A stretch of DNA of 6,785 nt from Halomonas sp. GTDB lineage: Bacteria; Pseudomonadota; Gammaproteobacteria; Pseudomonadales; Halomonadaceae. A program made the translations under genes and the position numbers. A model generated the notes under the pieces. It made no database searches. It had not been told where the DNA came from and saw only the letters and a program-made list of their open reading frames with translations. How positions within the stretch are numbered: the stretch's first letter is position 1; each line of letters opens with the position of its first letter. This document shows positions 6,732 to 6,785 of this stretch, piece by piece. The stretch covers positions 1-6,785 of the forward strand of contig SKHS01000093.1 of the NCBI GenBank assembly GCA_007116835.1. The letters are read 5' to 3'.

Positions 6732-6785
6732 TTTGGTTCGGCTCCGCCTGGCTAACGTGCAGATTTTGAGGCTACATGATTTTTA
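6732..6785 (-). other. Leader region of the pilM operon (partial)
   Basis: These 54 bases precede pilM. On the minus strand they start AT-rich (TAAAAATCATG) and end with GGAG (6742-6745) ten bases before the pilM ATG, a modest ribosome-binding site. I see no convincing -10/-35 pair nor a sigma-54 site; the promoter is likely to lie beyond the window edge. No coding sequence is apparent here. Confidence 0.4.

Noticed and set aside
6738..6750. GGCGGAGCC near the pilM start as an operator palindrome
   Set aside because: The arms are only GGC/GCC around three bases; it is more simply read as a GC-rich ribosome-binding region.
1..6785. Search by eye for insertion sequences, CRISPR repeats, tRNA genes, toxin-antitoxin or defence genes
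   Set aside because: The window is filled almost entirely by seven intact core genes with small overlaps; no room or sequence signal for such elements was seen.

Overview
The window holds one tightly packed minus-strand gene cluster that reads, in transcription order, pilM-pilN-pilO-pilP-pilQ-aroK-aroB. This is the well-known gammaproteobacterial block coupling the type IV pilus (T4P) alignment and secretin complex to two shikimate-pathway enzymes. Protein wording, moderate GC (by eye a little above half) and gene order suggest a marine or halophilic gammaproteobacterium, most likely Halomonadaceae (Halomonas-like). The genus is inferred; the class is much safer. No mobile element, CRISPR array, tRNA or rRNA was seen.

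Layout from right to left, which is the direction of transcription. Positions 6732-6785 are the leader of pilM; the promoter is probably further upstream, outside the window. Then follow pilM (5598-6731), pilN (5026-5598), pilO (4364-5029), pilP (4364 boundary, 3819-4367, GTG start), pilQ (1754-3784, with a possible TTG start at 3829), aroK (1188-1754) and aroB (85-1191). An intrinsic terminator at 17-42 closes the operon. There is no gene-free stretch above 300 bases.

PilM is the cytoplasmic actin-like ring protein. It binds the INxLPWR tail of the inner-membrane protein PilN, which pairs with PilO. The lipoprotein PilP joins PilN/PilO to the outer-membrane secretin PilQ, through which the pilus leaves the cell. 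AroK phosphorylates shikimate and AroB makes 3-dehydroquinate, both on the route to chorismate and the aromatic amino acids. Five of the six gene junctions overlap by 1 or 4 bases (TAATG, ATGA, GTGA, TGATG, ATGA). Only pilP-pilQ has a gap, and a small hairpin sits there.

All seven genes look intact with their key motifs present. I found no convincing sign of an undescribed system. The points worth a second look are modest: the pilP-pilQ junction, an extra polar segment near the N-terminus of PilM, a short basic tail on AroK whose codons carry the aroB ribosome-binding site, and a possible internal promoter ahead of aroKB.
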